DNA from: M0103 sp040386155
Lineage (GTDB): Bacteria; Bacteroidota; Bacteroidia; Flavobacteriales_D; Crocinitomicaceae
NCBI GenBank assembly: GCA_040386155.1
Contig: JAZKFZ010000001.1
Coordinates: 558,001 to 622,000 of the forward strand
Length of the DNA: 64,000 nucleotides
Direction of reading: 5' to 3'
Shown here piece after piece: positions 60,233-64,000 of the stretch. Numbering within the stretch: the stretch's first letter is position 1; every line of letters starts with the position of its first letter. The notes under the pieces were generated by a model, which was not told where the DNA came from, did not search any database, and saw only the letters and a list, made by a program, of their open reading frames with translations. Both the position numbers and the translations under genes were made by a program.

Positions 60233-61581
60233 TGAAGTTTAAATTGTTTTTCATATTGTTTTTTGTGGCAAGTACATCTGTGCTTGCTCAACAGAAAACG
60301 CGAATCCTTTTCATTTTGGATGCGTCAAACAGTATGAATGCAAAGTGGGATGGACAAACGCGAATTGAAGCTGCTAAAGAATTACTAGCAAAAGCGGTAG
60401 ATAGTTTAAAAGGTGTAGAAAATTTGGAGTTAGCACTTCGTGTTTATGGTCACCAATCTCCCATCACCGCAACCTATCAAGATTGTAATGATACAAAATT
60501 AGAAATTCCGTTCGGTGTCGATAATCACGATCGAATAAAAAGTAGGATAAAATCTATCTTAGCCAAAGGTACAACGCCGATTGCCCGTTCCCTAGAAGCT
60601 GCCGCAGAAGATTTCCCGGACGCTACAACAAGAAACGTTATCATCCTCATCACGGATGGTTTAGAAGCCTGCGACAATGACCCTTGTGTTATTGCTCAAA
60701 AATTAAAAGATAAAGGCGTTAATGTTACTCCGTTTGTAATTGGTTTAGGAATGGACCTTTCGTACTTAGATAAATTTAATTGCATAGGGCCATATTTCGA
60801 TGCAGAAACAAGAGACTCCTTCAAAAAGGTGCTATCTACAGTTATCACGAAAGCATTGGTGAATACTACGGTCCAAATTAATTTGAATGATATTTCGAAA
60901 AGTCCTAAAGAAACGGAAGTTACAATGTTCCTCTACAAAGCCGGCACTCAAGAATTACTCTACACGTTTAATCATACTATTAATCGCTATGGAAATCCAG
61001 ATACTTTGGTAATAGATCCTCAGTTTAAATATGATTTGGTGGTAAATACTTTGCCGAAAATTGAAAAGAAAAACATTACAATTTTGCGAAATACCCACAA
61101 TACTATCATTGTGGATGCTCCTCAAGGATTTATCAAAGTACGTTACATCAGTTCAAGTTCATACCCTATTGAAACTAGGGTGATGCAAAGTGGAAATCCA
61201 TCTACATTGAATGTGCAACAAATAAATGCTTCAGATAAGTATCTTGTTGGACAGTACGATCTAGAAATTTTGACGCTTCCACGCACCTACGCAAAAGTGG
61301 ATGTCACGCAGAGTAGCACTTCAGTGATCGATATTTTTCCTCCAGGAAATTTCTCTTACAAAGCATCTAATTTTATCACTGCTCAGGTTTTTGTGGTAAA
61401 AGAAAATCAGAAATTAGAATGGGTATGCAACATAGATCCTAGCACGATGTCTGGAAATTGGCGCTTGCAACCAGGTGCTTATAAGTTGATTTATCGCTAT
61501 AAAAATATGCGTGCATCGACGTATACAATCGAAAAAGATTTTAGAATTCAATCCAATAAAACAACAACAATAATTTTTTAA
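60232..61581 (+). CDS. Exported von Willebrand factor A-domain protein
   Basis: A 449-residue exported protein (signal peptide ends LAQ, residue 20) with a vWA domain at about residues 22-220. The metal site (MIDAS) is complete: FILDASNSM (Asp 30, Ser 32, Ser 34), a Thr in KGTTPIARSL, and an Asp in LITDGLEACD. The rest (about 230-449) is a beta-rich region without recognised domains. It lies between the two halves of transketolase in one operon, start overlapping the first half by one base and ending 3 bp before the second half, although exported and so unlikely to join that enzyme. Confidence 0.88.
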   Translation: MKFKLFFILFFVASTSVLAQQKTRILFILDASNSMNAKWDGQTRIEAAKELLAKAVDSLKGVENLELALRVYGHQSPITATYQDCNDTKLEIPFGVDNHDRIKSRIKSILAKGTTPIARSLEAAAEDFPDATTRNVIILITDGLEACDNDPCVIAQKLKDKGVNVTPFVIGLGMDLSYLDKFNCIGPYFDAETRDSFKKVLSTVITKALVNTTVQINLNDISKSPKETEVTMFLYKAGTQELLYTFNHTINRYGNPDTLVIDPQFKYDLVVNTLPKIEKKNITILRNTHNTIIVDAPQGFIKVRYISSSSYPIETRVMQSGNPSTLNVQQINASDKYLVGQYDLEILTLPRTYAKVDVTQSSTSVIDIFPPGNFSYKASNFITAQVFVVKENQKLEWVCNIDPSTMSGNWRLQPGAYKLIYRYKNMRASTYTIEKDFRIQSNKTTTIIF

Positions 61582-61584
61582 GTA

Positions 61585-62541
61585 ATGGTAGAAATTGAAG
61601 TACTCGGAAAAAAAGACACTCGCTCTGGTTTTGGTGAAGGATTAGCCGAATTGGGAAGAACGAACAATCAAGTTGTGGCACTTTGTGCAGATTTAACTGG
61701 TTCTCTTAAAATGGATGCTTTCAAAAACGAAAATCCTGAGCGCTTTTTTCAAGTAGGTATTGCTGAAGCAAATATGATGGGAATGGCTTCTGGACTTGCT
61801 GTTGGAGGTAAAATTCCTTTCACGGGTACCTTTGCTAATTTTTCTACAGGACGCGTTTATGACCAAATTCGACAATCCATTGCCTACTCCAAAAAGAATG
61901 TGAAAATTTGTGCTTCTCATGCTGGATTAACTTTGGGTGAGGATGGTGCCACACATCAAATTTTGGAAGATATTGGAATGATGAAGATGTTGCCCAATAT
62001 GACGGTAATCGTTCCTGCAGATTTTAATCAAACAAAGCAAGCAACTATCGCAATTGCAGATTTTGAGGGTCCTGTGTATTTACGTTTCGGTCGACCAGTG
62101 GTGCCAATTTTCGTAAAGGACGATGCTGAATTTAAAATTGGAAAAGCAGATATTATTATTGAAGGGACTGATGTAACGATTATTGCTTGCGGACATTTAG
62201 TTTGGAAATCGATTGAAGCAGCAAAAATTTTAGCCGCGCAAGGAATTTCTGCAGAAGTAATAAATATGCACACGATTAAACCTTTGGATGAGCAGGCTGT
62301 CTTAACTTCAGTTGCTAAAACAAAATGTGTTGTTACTGCCGAAGAACACATGTTGAATGGTGGTTTAGGAGATTCAGTTGCACAAGTGCTTACAAGAAAT
62401 TTCCTTTGTCCGCAAGAATACGTGGGCGTGAATGACACCTTTGGAGAGAGTGGTACACCAGAAGAGTTAATGGTGAAGTATCACATCGATACACCAGATG
62501 TTGTAGCAGCAGCGTTGAAAGTAATCAAAAGAAAACAGTAG
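61585..62541 (+). CDS. Transketolase, C-terminal subunit
   Basis: A 318-residue protein with the pyrimidine-binding and C-terminal domains of transketolase. Conserved stretches are GIAEANMMGMASGLA (the Glu that activates thiamine diphosphate), FTGTFANFSTGRVYDQIRQSI, SHAGLTLGEDGATHQ, and the C-terminal AEEHMLNGGLGDSVAQ. It pairs with the N-terminal subunit to make the active enzyme, though the genes are separated by the vWA gene. The ECF sigma factor begins 3 bp after its stop. Confidence 0.93.
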   Translation: MVEIEVLGKKDTRSGFGEGLAELGRTNNQVVALCADLTGSLKMDAFKNENPERFFQVGIAEANMMGMASGLAVGGKIPFTGTFANFSTGRVYDQIRQSIAYSKKNVKICASHAGLTLGEDGATHQILEDIGMMKMLPNMTVIVPADFNQTKQATIAIADFEGPVYLRFGRPVVPIFVKDDAEFKIGKADIIIEGTDVTIIACGHLVWKSIEAAKILAAQGISAEVINMHTIKPLDEQAVLTSVAKTKCVVTAEEHMLNGGLGDSVAQVLTRNFLCPQEYVGVNDTFGESGTPEELMVKYHIDTPDVVAAALKVIKRKQ

Positions 62542-62544
62542 AAC

Positions 62545-63117
62545 ATGGAACAACATCCCGAAGATCAGATATTAATTAATGACATTCTTCGGGGCGGTTC
62601 TCAAGCTGAAACGGCCTTTACTTCACTCACTGTAAAGTATGGACGTTCGCTCTACGTACAAATTTTTAGAATTCTTGGGAATGAGGAGCAAACAAAAGAC
62701 GTGCTCCAAAATGTCTTTGTCAAAATCTGGACACAAATCTCGAAATTTAAAGGCGATGCAGCATTGTATTCATGGATGTATCGCATTGCACGCAATGAAA
62801 CATTGAGTTTTATTCAAAAGGAAAAATTGCGCACTCATTTACCGCTTGATGCAATTACAGTAGGTTTTGTTGCAGAAAGTAATTTGTCTGAACATTACAC
62901 AGAAAGTGATATTTCTCAACTCCTAGAACAAGCCATTGAAAGTTTGCCTGAGAAACAAGCCTTGGTTTTTCAATTAAAATATTTTGATGACCTAAAGTAT
63001 TCAGAAATCGCTGCTATGATAGGAACTTCCGAAGGAGCATTGAAGGCAAGTTATCATCATGCGACGCAAAAAATCGAACTTTTTTTGAAAAATAAATTAA
63101 ACCATTCACTCTCTTAA
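62545..63117 (+). CDS. ECF-type RNA polymerase sigma factor
   Basis: A 190-residue alternative sigma factor. Region 2 includes the segment DVLQNVFVKIWTQ and YRIARNETLSFIQKE (residues about 52-95). Region 4 is a helix-turn-helix (YSEIAAMIGTSEGALKASYHHA, near residues 150-172). There is no extra domain. It is translated 3 bp after transketolase and is followed by a membrane protein and a periplasmic LTxxQ-like protein, an arrangement typical of envelope-stress sigma modules in Bacteroidota. Its promoters are unknown. Confidence 0.94.
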   Translation: MEQHPEDQILINDILRGGSQAETAFTSLTVKYGRSLYVQIFRILGNEEQTKDVLQNVFVKIWTQISKFKGDAALYSWMYRIARNETLSFIQKEKLRTHLPLDAITVGFVAESNLSEHYTESDISQLLEQAIESLPEKQALVFQLKYFDDLKYSEIAAMIGTSEGALKASYHHATQKIELFLKNKLNHSLS

Positions 63118-63130
63118 TTGTCTTACTATT

Positions 63131-63586
63131 ATGGAAAACGAAAAATCAATATTGAATCAATTGGAGCCGAAGAAAGTGACGCTACCGAGCGATGATTTTT
63201 TTGTTGACTTGTCCAAATCAACAATTGAAAAAGCTATCCTTCAGAAAAGTAAAAATCACTTGCAGATTATTTATTATTCAGTGAGTGCAATTGCAGCTAT
63301 TTTCATAATAGCATTTTTATTAATAGTTTCTTCTAATGAAACGGTGGTTCAATCGAATGACGTGAGTTTTGTGAAAGTTGATTCGGAAGAAATTCAAGAA
63401 TACTTGGCTCCTGAAATGAATGAGATTACCACAGTGCAAGGTGCAACGCAAGAAAGTACCTCAAGTGCAGCAGTGAGAAATAATGAAGATTTGTTTGCGT
63501 CCATTTCTACCGGTGACTTGGCGCAATACATAGAGGAAGAGGATGTCGATAGCTCTGAAGATGAAGTCGACGATTTGTTTTATTAA
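63131..63586 (+). CDS. Single-pass membrane protein, probable anti-sigma partner
   Basis: A 151-residue protein with a soluble N-terminal part (residues 1-48), one membrane helix (about 50-70, VSAIAAIFIIAFLLIVSS) and an acidic extracytoplasmic tail that ends EDVDSSEDEVDDLFY. There is no recognised anti-sigma zinc motif (HxxxCxxC), so the role is inferred from position 13 bp after the ECF sigma gene and topology alone. An alternative is a structural partner in the envelope-stress operon. Confidence 0.7.
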   Translation: MENEKSILNQLEPKKVTLPSDDFFVDLSKSTIEKAILQKSKNHLQIIYYSVSAIAAIFIIAFLLIVSSNETVVQSNDVSFVKVDSEEIQEYLAPEMNEITTVQGATQESTSSAAVRNNEDLFASISTGDLAQYIEEEDVDSSEDEVDDLFY

Positions 63587-63598
63587 AATTTAAGCAAA

Positions 63599-64000
63599 AT
63601 GAGAAAGTTAGTAATATTTACCTTGCTGTTAATGACAATTCCAGCAATGGCACAAGAAGGGTCGGGTAAAGGGAAAAGTCCAGAACAGCGAAAAGAACGA
63701 AGAGAAAAAATTGATTCTTTGAAACAAGTGTACATCAACACAGAATTGGAACTTACCAAAGAGCAGCAAGACAAGTTTTGGCCTGTGTATGATGAAATGC
63801 ACAAAAAAATGAAAGAAGCAGGCCGTAAAAAAGTAGAAGCAGCAAAGGATTTAAAAGCAAATATTGAAACCTTGAAAGAAGCTGAAATTAAAGCTAAAGT
63901 GGACATCATTCAAGCTGCTGAACAAGAAAAGTTGAATCTCAAGAAAGAGTATTCGACCAAAATTGCCAACGTAATTACGTACAAAAAAGCAGTGCAATTA
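63599..64000 (+). CDS. Spy/LTxxQ-type periplasmic protein (incomplete, cut by window end)
   Basis: The reading frame is open to the window edge, so 134 residues are visible and the C-terminus is missing. The signal peptide (MRKLVIFTLLLMTIPAMAQ) is clear. The mature part is a charged helical protein with ELTKEQQDKFWPVYDEM (near residues 53-69), the LTxxQ motif of Spy/CpxP-type periplasmic chaperones, and long lysine/glutamate helices. It follows the probable anti-sigma gene by 12 bp in the sigma operon, so it may sense or relieve envelope stress. Confidence 0.8.
   Translation, partial: MRKLVIFTLLLMTIPAMAQEGSGKGKSPEQRKERREKIDSLKQVYINTELELTKEQQDKFWPVYDEMHKKMKEAGRKKVEAAKDLKANIETLKEAEIKAKVDIIQAAEQEKLNLKKEYSTKIANVITYKKAVQL

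Noticed and set aside
59390..62541. Transketolase halves as a broken gene
   Set aside because: Both halves end at natural domain boundaries with intact motifs, and the vWA gene between them is a full coding sequence.
1..64000. rRNA, tRNA, insertion sequences or prophage
   Set aside because: I looked for tRNA-like cloverleaf ends, rRNA stretches and transposase or integrase motifs and saw none; a tRNA scan was not possible by eye, so a short tRNA could be missed.

Overview
The window looks like a chromosomal segment of a Bacteroidota bacterium, most likely a member of the Flavobacteriales. The base composition is AT-rich. Several large secreted proteins end in gliding-motility-type (type B) or YPNP-type (type A) C-terminal sorting domains used by the type IX secretion system. 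Promoters fit the Bacteroidota -7 box TAnnTTTG. Methionine synthase and transketolase are each split into two genes. A propeller-type LytS kinase is paired with a LytTR regulator. Genus cannot be fixed from the sequence; no rRNA, tRNA, CRISPR array, transposase or phage gene was seen. The window is ordinary core chromosome with secreted-protein clusters rather than a mobile island.

Layout. 0-3 kb: two unrecognised secreted proteins, a strong terminator, and an acyl-CoA thioesterase. 3-7.7 kb: a glycosyltransferase 9, a GT22-like membrane glycosyltransferase and an LtaS-like phosphoglycerol transferase/sulfatase-fold membrane enzyme (envelope glycan work), then thioredoxin. 7.7-11.6 kb: a three-gene operon of secreted proteins. 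11.7-15.6 kb: Fe-S assembly operon (SufA-like, SufB, SufC, SufD). 15.9-23.6 kb: a large Ig/PKD-like adhesin-type protein, RibF, a leucine-rich-repeat protein overlapping ribF, and a secreted GH18 protein with CUB, PKD and sorting domains. 23.6-26.8 kb: a divergent pair (membrane protein/thiL) and a long unrecognised protein. 26.9-30.9 kb: a small lipoprotein and a two-component system. 31-35.5 kb: an alpha/beta hydrolase, an M24 aminopeptidase, small proteins, a catalytically degenerate CTP-synthase-like glutaminase domain, and RNase HI.

35.5-43.6 kb: a secreted M1 peptidase flanked by two copies of an intergenic repeat, each containing a terminator-like hairpin (the main candidate for something undescribed), then the two halves of methionine synthase with a membrane protein gene wedged between them, all under a SAM-I riboswitch and a very good promoter. 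43.6-50.4 kb: diacylglycerol kinase, a zinc-ribbon membrane protein, and a TetR-controlled RND efflux operon with a palindrome over its -7 box. 50.4-53.5 kb: an atypical SDR, a NifU-type domain protein and Mrp/ApbC, then a metallo-beta-lactamase-fold enzyme. 53.6-64 kb: a membrane-spanning HU-SPOR protein, GAPDH, a secreted CUB/P-domain protein, and a long plus-strand operon: transketolase N-half, a von Willebrand A protein, transketolase C-half, an ECF sigma factor, a likely anti-sigma partner, and a Spy/LTxxQ-type periplasmic protein cut by the window end.

Recurrent themes: very tight packing (five convergent gene pairs overlap at their 3' ends, many ATGA-type start/stop overlaps), probable leaderless transcripts (a -7-like box 3-5 nt before the start codon at several genes), and two split enzymes each interrupted by an unrelated coupled gene. 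Functions are assigned from motifs recalled from known families; no database search was run.
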